NCBI RefSeq assembly: GCF_016495725.1
Contig: NZ_CP054705.1
Coordinates: 3,720,001-3,784,000 of the forward strand
DNA from: Salicibibacter cibarius
Lineage (GTDB): Bacteria > Bacillota > Bacilli > Bacillales > Marinococcaceae
Direction: 5' to 3'
Length of the DNA: 64,000 nt
Position 1 is the first letter of the stretch. Each line of letters opens with the position of its first letter. A model generated the notes under the pieces. That model did not search any database. It saw nothing but the letters and a program-made list of their open reading frames with translations, and was not told where the DNA came from. This document shows positions 1 through 7,596 of the stretch, in pieces. The position numbers and the translations under genes are program-made.

Positions 1-161
1 TCCGGATGGCCGACATGCAATCCTTCTCCGGATGGATAAGGAAACATATCCAACACGTAAAATTTAGGCTTTGAGTGATCATCGCCGTCTGTCCGAAACG
101 TTTTGTTTTTTTCCCAGAAATTCTGCCACTTTTTTTCTATTTCTTTATGAGCAAAAGCCAT
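1..161 (-). CDS. leuS: Leucyl-tRNA synthetase, N-terminal part (runs off the window)
   Basis: Charges tRNA-Leu with leucine in the cytoplasm (class I aminoacyl-tRNA synthetase). Only the first 53 codons lie in the window. They read as the LeuS N-terminus, with the FPYPSG block followed by the class I HIGH signature in its HVGH form at residues 49-52. The ATG at 159-161 is preceded by an AAGGAGG ribosome site at the normal distance. A leader with a terminator-like hairpin lies just upstream. The identification is firm despite truncation. Confidence 0.95.
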   Translation of the reverse strand, partial: MAFAHKEIEKKWQNFWEKNKTFRTDGDDHSKPKFYVLDMFPYPSGEGLHVGHP

Positions 162-180
162 TCCGACCGCCTCCTTCATG

Positions 181-258
181 AAAAATGAAACCCGCCCCTC
201 ATCAGGGACGGGATCATCGCACGTATGTATCACTTTCTCGTTTCGCAACATTGATACA
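181..258 (-). promoter_or_regulatory. leuS leader: terminator-like hairpin and upstream stem
   Basis: On the minus strand a GC-rich stem (191-212, CCCGTCCCT pairing with AGGGGCGGG around a GATG loop) is followed by a T-rich stretch at 181-190 and then the leuS ribosome site. A second stem, TGTATCA/TGATACA, lies upstream at about 223-258. This is the layout of transcription attenuation, which for leuS in Bacillus is normally a T-box. I cannot find the conserved AGGGTGGNACCGCG T-box sequence here, so the mechanism is unresolved. Confidence 0.5.
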
Positions 259-329
259 CTATGTTCCCGTACTTCTTGATACTGCCATTGTAGGCATGAA
301 CGCTGGTGTTGTCAAGATTTGGGGGGATT

Positions 330-571
330 TAGCGCTGATGTCTGAGGATGCAGAACACCCATGGCGACCGATCTTAATTCCGGAAACGCTTTTCGGTCAC
401 CATGAAAGGCTCATGGTACCTAATTTGAGAGCCGACAGCGTTTTTCGGTCGCCATAGAGGGCTCATGGTGATCATTCTTCGGCTCGACGACGCTTTTCAG
501 TCACCATGAAGCGCTCATGGTGACCGATCTCGGAGTCATCAACCCATTTGGGGCACCATGCCTGACGTCCA
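330..571. repeat. 52-bp-period intergenic hairpin array, family A (copy set 1)
   Basis: Degenerate tandem units contain a palindrome of the form CGGTCACCATGA...TCATGGTGACCG, best seen around 498-530. The CGGTC/CAGTC anchor recurs at 394, 446 and 498, exactly 52 bases apart. The array fills the gap between the leuS leader and pdp and contains no believable gene. The same family appears at 5.3-5.5 kb and, degenerate, at 14.76-14.89 kb. Confidence 0.85.
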
Positions 572-1873
572 TCATAGCATTTCCTGAAAAATAAGCGGGC
601 GGTTCTCCGGTGCGTGATCACTAATTTGATAGCTCTCTTTTATGATCGATGCAACTTCTGTCACGTCATCACGGTTCGCATGCAAGTCAACGAGGGCATC
701 CCCTTTTTCCACCCATTCCCCGACTTTCGCTTTCATTTCTACACCGACGGCATGGTCGATGCTGTCTTCTTTTGTCATTCGTCCTGCTCCCAACATGCTT
801 GCCGCTCGGCCGATGTCTGTCGCGTCAATGCTTGAGATATATCCTGAGGCCGGTGCCTCTACCGTCACGGTGTTACTTGCCTGCACGAGACGTTCAGGAT
901 GATCCACGAGGGATGAATCGGCCCCTTGATTTGCGATAAAATCCCGAAATACATTTAGCGCACGTCCATCCCGAATCAAATCGTTTGCCAACACTTCTCC
1001 CGTTTCAACATCTTTTGCCTTCCCTCCGAGGACGAGCATGTGCGCGGCCAATCGAACGCTCAATCGGTGAATATCTTCCGGCCCCTTCCCTTGCAAAACG
1101 TCAATGGCTTCTTTCACTTCCAACGTGTTGCCGACCATGCGCCCAAGCGGTTGATCCATATCGGAAATGACGGCAACCGTTCTCCGATCCAATTCATTTC
1201 CGATATTCACCATCGTTTGCGCCAGCTCTTTTGCAGCCGGCAGGTTCGTCATAAAAGCTCCGCTTCCGACTTTCACGTCCAACACAATCGCGTCGGAACC
1301 GGCAGCGATTTTTTTACTCATGATCGAACTTGCAATCAACGGCATTGCATTTACGGTGGCGGTCACGTCACGAAGCGCATACAATTTTTTATCTGCCGGC
1401 GTCAGATTTCCCGATTGCCCGGCAATCGCTATTTTATGTTTGTTTACAAGATTAATAAACGTATCTTCATCCAATTCCGTCTCAAAACCCGGGAAAGCCT
1501 CCAACTTATCGATAGTTCCGCCCGTGTGGCCCAATCCGCGCCCGGATAATTTTGCCACGGGAACGCCTGCCGCAGCAACGATAGGCGACAGAATGAACGT
1601 CGTTTTGTCTCCAACCCCGCCAGTCGAATGCTTATCCACTTTCGTTCCGGCAATTCGGGACAGATCCAATTGGTCGCCGGATGCTGCCATCGCTTTCGTG
1701 AGCGCTGCGCTTTCTTGCTCGTCCATGCCTTGAAAATAAACCGCCATAGCAAACGCAGATGCCTGATAGTCAGGAATCTGACCTGCTGTATATGCCTGGA
1801 CGAAATCCTCAATTTGTTTTGTAGACAGTGTTTCGCCGTCTCTTTTTTTTGCAATTAGATCTACCATTCGCAT
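572..1873 (-). CDS. pdp: Pyrimidine-nucleoside phosphorylase
   Basis: Reversibly phosphorolyses uridine and thymidine to the base plus (deoxy)ribose-1-phosphate in pyrimidine salvage. The 433-residue length matches Bacillus Pdp. It contains the family signature KHSTGGVGDK at residues 81-90, the SGRGLGHTGGT block, the SSIMSKK block and the C-terminal barrel-sandwich domain. A GCCTCC-complement ribosome site supports the start at 1873. It is divergent from the permease gene at 1971 and appears to be a single-gene unit rather than part of the usual deoxyribonucleoside operon. Confidence 0.95.
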   Translation of the reverse strand: MRMVDLIAKKRDGETLSTKQIEDFVQAYTAGQIPDYQASAFAMAVYFQGMDEQESAALTKAMAASGDQLDLSRIAGTKVDKHSTGGVGDKTTFILSPIVAAAGVPVAKLSGRGLGHTGGTIDKLEAFPGFETELDEDTFINLVNKHKIAIAGQSGNLTPADKKLYALRDVTATVNAMPLIASSIMSKKIAAGSDAIVLDVKVGSGAFMTNLPAAKELAQTMVNIGNELDRRTVAVISDMDQPLGRMVGNTLEVKEAIDVLQGKGPEDIHRLSVRLAAHMLVLGGKAKDVETGEVLANDLIRDGRALNVFRDFIANQGADSSLVDHPERLVQASNTVTVEAPASGYISSIDATDIGRAASMLGAGRMTKEDSIDHAVGVEMKAKVGEWVEKGDALVDLHANRDDVTEVASIIKESYQISDHAPENRPLIFQEML

Positions 1874-1970
1874 ACGTATTGCCTCCTGGATGGATTGACT
1901 TGCCTTTCACTATGGTGCGTATTACGATTATACCGTATATCATTTAACCTTTGCCATCGAGGTGAAACGA

Positions 1971-3374
1971 GTGGAATTCCTATTTGCTATCGCGCCTATC
2001 CTTGGGATTTTTATTTTATTATTTATATTTAAGCAATCCTCTTTGCGTGCAGGTTTATTTGCGTATGGTGTCGCCGTTTTAATCACCGTCTTGACTTCTT
2101 CATTTTCGTTGGATTTTGAAGGGGTTTTCCATGCTTCGACCAAAGGGCTGCTGATTTCATTCATTGCCGCTTATGTTTTATTTTTTGGAATTTTCCTTTT
2201 TCATCTTATGAACAAAGCAGGGGCGATTGACCATATTGCGGATTTCATCTCGCGGTCAACCGATGACAAGATCATGCAGATGCTCCTATTGGTCGTTGGT
2301 TTTTCTCCTTTAATAGAATCAACGAGTGGATTCGGCACAGCTTTTTTAGTGGTCGCACCCATCTTGATCGCATTAGGATTTACCCGGGTAAAAGCAGCTT
2401 TGATTGGACTTGTCAGCTTGCTTGCCGTGCCTTGGGGCGCTCTCGCTACCGGAACGATCATCGGAGCCGAAACAGGCAATATTCCCCTTCAAAATTTGGG
2501 CTTGGGCAGCGCAATCATTAGCATCCCGATATTCATTTACTTCACCATTATTGCCGTCTATATTGCCGGCGGCCGGAAAGCTGTTAGGAAAAAATGGAAG
2601 GAAACAGCCTTGTTACTTTTAACGTTCAGCACGTCGATTTTACTTTTTAACGCTTATGTTAGTGTTGAGTTGGCAGGGGTGTTAGCTTCTTTAATCACGA
2701 TAGGAATAGGGTTTGCCGTCATTAAAATAAAAGCTAAAAATCAAGCAGCGACCGACGGGGCGCCGAAATCCATAAACATTTTAAAAGCAGTCAGCCCTTA
2801 TCTTTTATTAACTGCTTTAATTATGGTAACCCGATTGGTGCCTCCGGCGGAACAATTTCTAACATCGCATTTCGCCCTTGAATTGCCCGCATACGATTTT
2901 TCGTTAGGTCTCGTTTACTCGCCGGGCTTTTGGTTATTTGTTGCTTGTGTATTCACCATCATGATTTTTAAAATCAACAAAAATGTCATCAAGCACGCTT
3001 TTAAGGCAACTTTACAACAATGGATCCCTTTTGCCATCACAACATCCGCTTTCGTCGCCATGTCCGAAATAATGGCTGCTTCCGGGATGACGATACTTAT
3101 AGCAACGATCACCGCAAGCCTATTAGGCAGTGGTTTTGTTTTTATTTCCCCTTTCATCGGCGCATTGGGTGGTTTTCTTACAGGGAGCAACACAGGTGCG
3201 AATGCAATGTTCATTAACCTCCAGGTGCAGACAGCCCATCAGCTCACCATGCCCCCTGAATTATTGGCTTATGCACAAAACACGGGTGCTTCCCATGCCA
3301 CCATGGCATCACCTTCGCGGGTGATGTTAGGTGCATCACTATGTCATATCGGCTCACAAGAGGGCGTTTATTAA
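1971..3374 (+). CDS. L-lactate permease (LctP) family transporter, C-terminal helix out of frame
   Basis: A polytopic inner-membrane protein with the LctP family's ESTSGFGTAF and GSNTGANAMF blocks, so it probably imports L-lactate or glycolate. The GTG at 1971 is the best start because GAGGTG lies five bases before it; an upstream GTG at 1962 overlaps that site. The frame stops at 3374 right after the SQEGVY segment. The expected final transmembrane helix is encoded immediately downstream, in the -1 frame, up to a TAA at 3451. One missing base just before the A-run would explain this. The last helix is lost unless the stop is a sequencing error. Confidence 0.8.
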   Translation: MEFLFAIAPILGIFILLFIFKQSSLRAGLFAYGVAVLITVLTSSFSLDFEGVFHASTKGLLISFIAAYVLFFGIFLFHLMNKAGAIDHIADFISRSTDDKIMQMLLLVVGFSPLIESTSGFGTAFLVVAPILIALGFTRVKAALIGLVSLLAVPWGALATGTIIGAETGNIPLQNLGLGSAIISIPIFIYFTIIAVYIAGGRKAVRKKWKETALLLLTFSTSILLFNAYVSVELAGVLASLITIGIGFAVIKIKAKNQAATDGAPKSINILKAVSPYLLLTALIMVTRLVPPAEQFLTSHFALELPAYDFSLGLVYSPGFWLFVACVFTIMIFKINKNVIKHAFKATLQQWIPFAITTSAFVAMSEIMAASGMTILIATITASLLGSGFVFISPFIGALGGFLTGSNTGANAMFINLQVQTAHQLTMPPELLAYAQNTGASHATMASPSRVMLGASLCHIGSQEGVY

Positions 3375-3479
3375 AAAACATGCTTTTTATTGTACTCGGC
3401 GCTGTGCTGATGATTATGATGATGATTGCCGGTTGGTTTTGGATGCTTTAAAATATGAATCGAGAGGTGTTCTTGTACA

Positions 3480-4052
3480 ATGGCCTTATATGGCGTCATT
3501 CCGTTTGCCCATCATTTGTTGGAAAAAACGGTCACACGCGGAGACACAGTAGTAGATGCGACGACGGGAAACGGGCACGACACCGTCTTTCTTGCGAATC
3601 AAGTAGGCGCTTTCGGGTGCGTCGTTGGCTTCGACATTCAATATAAAGCGATCCAAAACACGCGGAATCGGCTAAAAAATGAACAACTTGATACGAACGT
3701 GGAATTGATTGAAGATAGCCATGCTTCTATCGAAGAAACTTTAAAGCGCAAGGGTTATGCCGCCCCGAAAGCAGCCATTTTCAATCTCGGCTACTTGCCC
3801 GGCAGCGACAAAAGCCTCACAACAAACAGTGAATCAACGATCACTGCCATCAACCAATTACTTAACATCATGCCGAGCAAAGGGTTGATCGCGCTCGTCA
3901 TCTATCACGGACACGAAGAAGGAAAAAAAGAACGCGATGCCCTTCTTTCTTTTACATCCTCCCTCGACCAGGATAAAGTACTGGTCGCGCGTTATGAATT
4001 CAGCAATCGCAACAATCACCCACCGTTCTTGCTTGCACTGGAAAAACTATAA
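3480..4052 (+). CDS. mnmM: Class I SAM methyltransferase, YtqB/MnmM family
   Basis: A 190-residue Rossmann methyltransferase with the SAM loop VVDATTGNGHDT near residues 23-34 and an NLGYLPG motif around residue 101. Length and motifs match B. subtilis YtqB. That protein has been assigned as MnmM, which methylates nm5(s2)U at the wobble position of certain tRNAs to give mnm5(s2)U. A GAGAGGTG ribosome site precedes the ATG. An FAD oxidoreductase gene starts 17 bases downstream, which suggests one transcription unit. The family call is firm; the tRNA role is transferred from the family. Confidence 0.85.
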   Translation: MALYGVIPFAHHLLEKTVTRGDTVVDATTGNGHDTVFLANQVGAFGCVVGFDIQYKAIQNTRNRLKNEQLDTNVELIEDSHASIEETLKRKGYAAPKAAIFNLGYLPGSDKSLTTNSESTITAINQLLNIMPSKGLIALVIYHGHEEGKKERDALLSFTSSLDQDKVLVARYEFSNRNNHPPFLLALEKL

Positions 4053-4069
4053 GTTGGAGATGTCAACGC

Positions 4070-5188
4070 ATGCACATGATCATCGTTGGTGCCGGGATCC
4101 TCGGTGCCTCTACCGCTTATCACTTGGCAAAAACAGGACACACTGTTACGATCGTCGATCGTGAGGACAACGGACAAGCAACCGCGGCGGCCGCGGGAAT
4201 GATCTGCCCGTGGCTTTCGCAACGACGAAACAAAGCGTGGTATACGCTCGTGAAAAACGGCGCTGCCTATTACCCGAAAATGGTTACCGAACTGGAAAAA
4301 GACGGCGAAACGAATGCCGGATATAAACGAGTCGGTGCCCTTCGTCTCCATACCGATGAAAAAAAATTAAGGGAAACGATGGAACGGGCAAAAATCAAGC
4401 GACAGGATGCTCCGGAAATCGGCGAACTCCTTCTTTTATCCCCTCAAGAAACGAAGGAACGCTTTCCGCTGCTCAATGATAGTCCATACAGCAGTCTTTA
4501 TGCCGAAGGGGCGGCGCGTGTGGACGGTCATCAGTTGCGGAATGCATTGCTGAGAGGTGCGGAAAAGGCCGGAGCGGAGTTTATTGAGGGCAATGCGGTG
4601 CTATTAAAAGAAGGAGCTAACGTAGCCGGTGTCAAAATCAACGGAAAAGAGATAACCGGTGATAAGGTTGTTGTCACCGCCGGCGCCTGGGCGCAGTCCT
4701 TGTTGGATCCTTTCAGCATTGATGCCCAAGTGACCGAACAAAAAGCGCAAATCCTCTCTCTGCAGCTCCCACGTACGGATACCGGGAATTGGCCAATTAT
4801 TATCCCGCCCGGCAAGCAATACATCGCCTCGTTTGAGCAGGGACGGATCGTCGCCGGTTCCTCCCAGGAAGACGATGCCGGTTTTGATGAACGCGTAACT
4901 GCCGGACCGGTTCACGAGATCCTATCGAAAACGTTACAGGTTGCTCCGGGCCTTGCTGACGCAGCGTGGACCGACACACGCGTCGGCTTCCGACCGTTCA
5001 CTCCGAATTTTCTGCCTGTGTTCGGGGAGTTACCGAGGCTTAACGGTCTCATCTTTGCCAACGGCCTCGGCGCCACCGGGTTGACGATGGGGCCATACTT
5101 AGGTTCGATACTTGCGCGTATGGCAGTTGATGAGCCTGTGGAGTTAGATATAGCGGATTATGAGATCCAAACAAGACAGCTGTCTTGA
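4070..5188 (+). CDS. FAD-dependent oxidoreductase (DadA/MnmC-oxidase type)
   Basis: A 372-residue flavoprotein of the D-amino-acid-dehydrogenase/glycine-oxidase family. The N-terminal dinucleotide motif is IIVGAGILGAS, the FAD-ribose acidic residue is in VTIVDRE near residue 28, and the C-terminal GLGATGLTMGP closes the FAD site. Related oxidases remove the carboxymethyl group from cmnm5U in tRNA (the MnmC oxidase domain; a Bacillus stand-alone version has been named MnmL). The adjacent mnmM supports that role over free amino-acid oxidation. That functional reading is inference. Confidence 0.8.
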   Translation: MHMIIVGAGILGASTAYHLAKTGHTVTIVDREDNGQATAAAAGMICPWLSQRRNKAWYTLVKNGAAYYPKMVTELEKDGETNAGYKRVGALRLHTDEKKLRETMERAKIKRQDAPEIGELLLLSPQETKERFPLLNDSPYSSLYAEGAARVDGHQLRNALLRGAEKAGAEFIEGNAVLLKEGANVAGVKINGKEITGDKVVVTAGAWAQSLLDPFSIDAQVTEQKAQILSLQLPRTDTGNWPIIIPPGKQYIASFEQGRIVAGSSQEDDAGFDERVTAGPVHEILSKTLQVAPGLADAAWTDTRVGFRPFTPNFLPVFGELPRLNGLIFANGLGATGLTMGPYLGSILARMAVDEPVELDIADYEIQTRQLS

Positions 5189-5299
5189 CAGATTTTAAAG
5201 CGAGAAATATAAGTTCGCATGGTAAGATATTCATAAGGTGGTTTAATTACCCGATCATGACGAAGGCGTTCGCGTTAACAACTGCTTCTGGCTCCCTGA

Positions 5300-5560
5300 C
5301 TCGGACATTGATCGCATCATGGTGACCGAAAAAGTGGACGAGTCTCGTGTTCGGTCGCCATAACTACTTTATGACGACCGTAATGGCCTGAATGGAAAGA
5401 GTTCGGTCGCTATAACCGCATCATGGTGACCGAAACGGCTTGTCTCGAAAGAATTCAGTCGTCATAGCTGCCTCATGGCGACCGAACGAGCGATTCGCTT
5501 TCATTTTCGGTCACCATAACCATGTCATGAAGACCGGGACTTCTCAGAAGTGGATTGTGA
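5300..5560. repeat. 52-bp-period intergenic hairpin array, family A (copy set 2)
   Basis: TCATGGTGACCGAA and its inverted partner TTCGGTCACCATAA alternate through the gap after the oxidoreductase. The TTCGGTC/TTCAGTC anchor falls at 5350, 5402, 5454 and 5506, every step exactly 52 bases. The ATGG/ATGA arms show the same spacing (5319, 5371, 5423). No gene is visible between 5189 and 5632. Confidence 0.9.
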
Positions 5561-5632
5561 ACGATTTCGCAATTTAAAACCCCACTGCTTTAACTGTGGA
5601 AGTGTCAACAAAATAATTCTTCAAGGAAATGT

Positions 5633-6025
5633 TTACATTTTTCTTGTGTGAGCCTGTATCCATTCGCTGATTTCTTCAATACTAAGATGTTCGGTAACAA
5701 TGCGCAACGTAAAATCGACCATTTCATCTGCTGATGTCTTTAGTTCATAACCGTTTTTGTACAGGAACATGAAAGTTGCCAAATGCGACGTTCGTTTATT
5801 CGCATTAGCAAAGCAATGGTTTCGGGCCAAACTTTGATATAACGCTGCGGCTTTACTAAAAATGGTTTCGTAGGCATCCTCACAAAAAACTGATTGCCTT
5901 GGTCTCATAACCGCGGATTCTAACAGCTCAGGTTGAAGTACCTCTTTCATCTCCGATGGTGAATATTTTTCAATCTGCACATGATTTAGATAGATAACCT
6001 CTTTAACCGTTATGAATTTGATCAT
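5633..6025 (-). CDS. doc: Doc-type (Fic-fold) toxin
   Basis: A 130-residue death-on-curing protein. The catalytic loop HCFANANKRTS matches the Doc/Fic HxFxxxNKRT motif; Doc phosphorylates EF-Tu and so blocks translation. It starts three bases after the stop of the AbrB-type antitoxin gene, behind AGGTGAAAA, the usual antitoxin-first order. All active-site residues expected from the motif are present, so it appears intact. The pair may be addictive or a leftover of a mobile element in this repeat-rich gap. Confidence 0.9.
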   Translation of the reverse strand: MIKFITVKEVIYLNHVQIEKYSPSEMKEVLQPELLESAVMRPRQSVFCEDAYETIFSKAAALYQSLARNHCFANANKRTSHLATFMFLYKNGYELKTSADEMVDFTLRIVTEHLSIEEISEWIQAHTRKM

Positions 6026-6028
6026 TTT

Positions 6029-6271
6029 TCACCTATCCACGAGCTTTTTGTAGCCTTCATCGTACTGGTCAAAAGCTTTATTTAGCCCTTCAATAAACGT
6101 ATCGTCCATAAAATCCAAGTTATGATCGGCTTTCTTTACTATGGATACGGTACCATCATCATTTAATGTGAACTTCACTGAGTCGCCTCGACCAGCTTTC
6201 AAGTGTTTTAATACTTCTTCTGGTAACGTGATGCCGTTTAATCTTCCAACATTCGTAATTTTTCTTTCCAT
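6029..6271 (-). CDS. AbrB/MazE-type antitoxin, partner of Doc
   Basis: An 80-residue protein beginning MERKITNVG, with the swapped-hairpin SpoVT-AbrB DNA-binding fold (RLNGITLPEEVLKHLKAGRGD) and an acidic C-terminal tail suited to binding the toxin. I place the start at 6271, nine codons inside the longest frame, because GGAGGTG lies directly before it. The protein probably neutralises Doc and represses the operon. A pairing of an AbrB-type rather than Phd-type antitoxin with Doc is known in Firmicutes. Confidence 0.85.
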   Translation of the reverse strand: MERKITNVGRLNGITLPEEVLKHLKAGRGDSVKFTLNDDGTVSIVKKADHNLDFMDDTFIEGLNKAFDQYDEGYKKLVDR

Positions 6272-6329
6272 ATCTAACACCTCCATAGTTATATTCATCT
6301 TCCTTTATAATATAGTCATTTTTGCACTT

Positions 6330-6361
6330 TTATAACCATTATATTATTATAACGATTATAA
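6330..6361. promoter_or_regulatory. Two PerR-box-like sites upstream of the doc operon
   Basis: TTATAACCATTATA (6330-6343) and TTATAACGATTATAA (6347-6361) repeat with a 17-base offset. The second matches the PerR box TTATAATNATTATAA at every fixed position except one. They lie upstream of the antitoxin start. They could be the operon's own AbrB-type operator, or a peroxide-stress site, since perR is encoded at 53 kb. AT-richness makes chance resemblance possible. Confidence 0.4.
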
Positions 6362-6388
6362 CAGATGTCCGCTCCTCTGTCCCGACCC

Positions 6389-6402
6389 ATGACACTTGTC
6401 AT
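6389..6402. promoter_or_regulatory. Perfect inverted repeat and -35 box upstream of des
   Basis: ATGACA-CT-TGTCAT is a perfect six-base dyad about 90 bases before the desaturase start. A consensus -35 hexamer TTGACA follows at 6412-6417; I see no convincing -10. This is the position expected for the DesR binding site that switches on the B. subtilis des gene in the cold. Confidence 0.5.
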
Positions 6403-6488
6403 ACCCAATCCTTGACATCTATGTCTTACAAAGCTTTACGGTTTCCCCTACGATGGTGATAGATATCAATCGTCGCGGGGGTACGCTT

Positions 6489-7535
6489 ATGAGTAAACAA
6501 AAACAAGCACAGTTAAAAAAGAGTGTCGCGCCTTTTGCCAACCCGAATATGAAATCCAGCATCATGCAGTTGGTAAATACCATCTTGCCATTTTTACTGT
6601 TTTGGTTCCTTGCCTATCAAAGCTTATCGGTTTCCATTTGGCTAACCCTTGCATTGGCAGTGATCGCCTCAGGTTTTGTCGTGCGTATCTTCATTATTTT
6701 CCACGACTGCACCCATGGTTCTTTTTTCAAGAAAACAAAGACCAATCGGATTGTCGGCACAATCACCGGCATCATTACCCATTTCGCTTTTGAAAAATGG
6801 AAGCGAAGCCACGCGATTCATCATGCCACGAGCGGCAATTTGGATAAACGCGGAACCGGTGATATATGGGTGATGACGGTTGAAGAATATGCCAATGCTT
6901 CTTTTTGGCAGCGGCTTCTCTATCGCCTTTACCGAAATCCAATCGTCATGTTCGGTTTCGGCCCCTTTTACCTTTTTATTTTATCCAACCGCTTTAATCG
7001 TAAAGGGGCAAAACGAAAAGAACGATGGAATACGTATGTGATCAACGCTTTCCTTGTCGCGATCTATACGATGCTTATCTGGGCTGTCGGTTGGCAAGCA
7101 TTTCTCATTATCCAACTTCCGATTCTATTTATATCGGGATCACTCGGGATATGGTTGTTTTATGTCCAACATCAATTTGAAGATTCCTACTTTGAAAATG
7201 AAGAGGACTGGGATTTTGTCAAAGCCGCCGTCGATGGCAGTTCGTATTATAAACTCCCGAAAATCATGCAATGGATCACCGGCAACATCGGTTTTCATCA
7301 CGTTCATCACTTAAGCCCGCGAGTGCCGAATTATAATTTGGAAAAAACACATGAAAACACACCACCACTCCAAAAAGCAACGACGATCACCATAGCCTCC
7401 AGCCTGCAATCGATTCGATTTCGACTGTATGACGAATCAAACCAAACGTTCGTAAGCTTTAAAGAAGTCAAAGCGTTGCTGAAACATCCAAGAACGGAAT
7501 TTAATCACCGACCCACGAGCGCACAACAAAAATAA
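6489..7535 (+). CDS. des: Acyl-lipid fatty acid desaturase
   Basis: An integral-membrane di-iron desaturase that introduces a double bond into phospholipid acyl chains and so restores fluidity at low temperature. The three histidine clusters are visible: HDCTH, HAIHH and HHVHH. Several hydrophobic spans flank them. The start at 6489 (MSKQKQ) follows GGGGG and gives about 348 residues, close to B. subtilis Des (delta-5); upstream in-frame ATGs lack a ribosome site. desK and desR follow directly, so the sensor circuit travels with its target. Confidence 0.93.
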   Translation: MSKQKQAQLKKSVAPFANPNMKSSIMQLVNTILPFLLFWFLAYQSLSVSIWLTLALAVIASGFVVRIFIIFHDCTHGSFFKKTKTNRIVGTITGIITHFAFEKWKRSHAIHHATSGNLDKRGTGDIWVMTVEEYANASFWQRLLYRLYRNPIVMFGFGPFYLFILSNRFNRKGAKRKERWNTYVINAFLVAIYTMLIWAVGWQAFLIIQLPILFISGSLGIWLFYVQHQFEDSYFENEEDWDFVKAAVDGSSYYKLPKIMQWITGNIGFHHVHHLSPRVPNYNLEKTHENTPPLQKATTITIASSLQSIRFRLYDESNQTFVSFKEVKALLKHPRTEFNHRPTSAQQK

Positions 7536-7566
7536 GCCCTTCCGTTTTAAACGGAAGGCTTTTCTT
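7533..7566 (+). terminator. Rho-independent terminator after des
   Basis: CCTTCCGTTT pairs with AAACGGAAGG and is followed by CTTTTCTT. It overlaps the des stop and lies before desK, so the sensor genes probably rely on their own promoter or on read-through. Confidence 0.85.
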
Positions 7567-7596
7567 ATGGTATACTCACAGGGGAGGGGTTCATCG

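Noticed and set aside
1040-1549. 169-codon plus-strand frame inside pdp
   Set aside because: Shadow of the pdp coding strand; no ribosome site and no family resemblance.
3355-3385. Programmed -1 frameshift at A AAA AAC in the permease gene
   Set aside because: The in-frame TAA comes before the heptamer could be decoded in the zero frame, so slippage there cannot rescue the helix.
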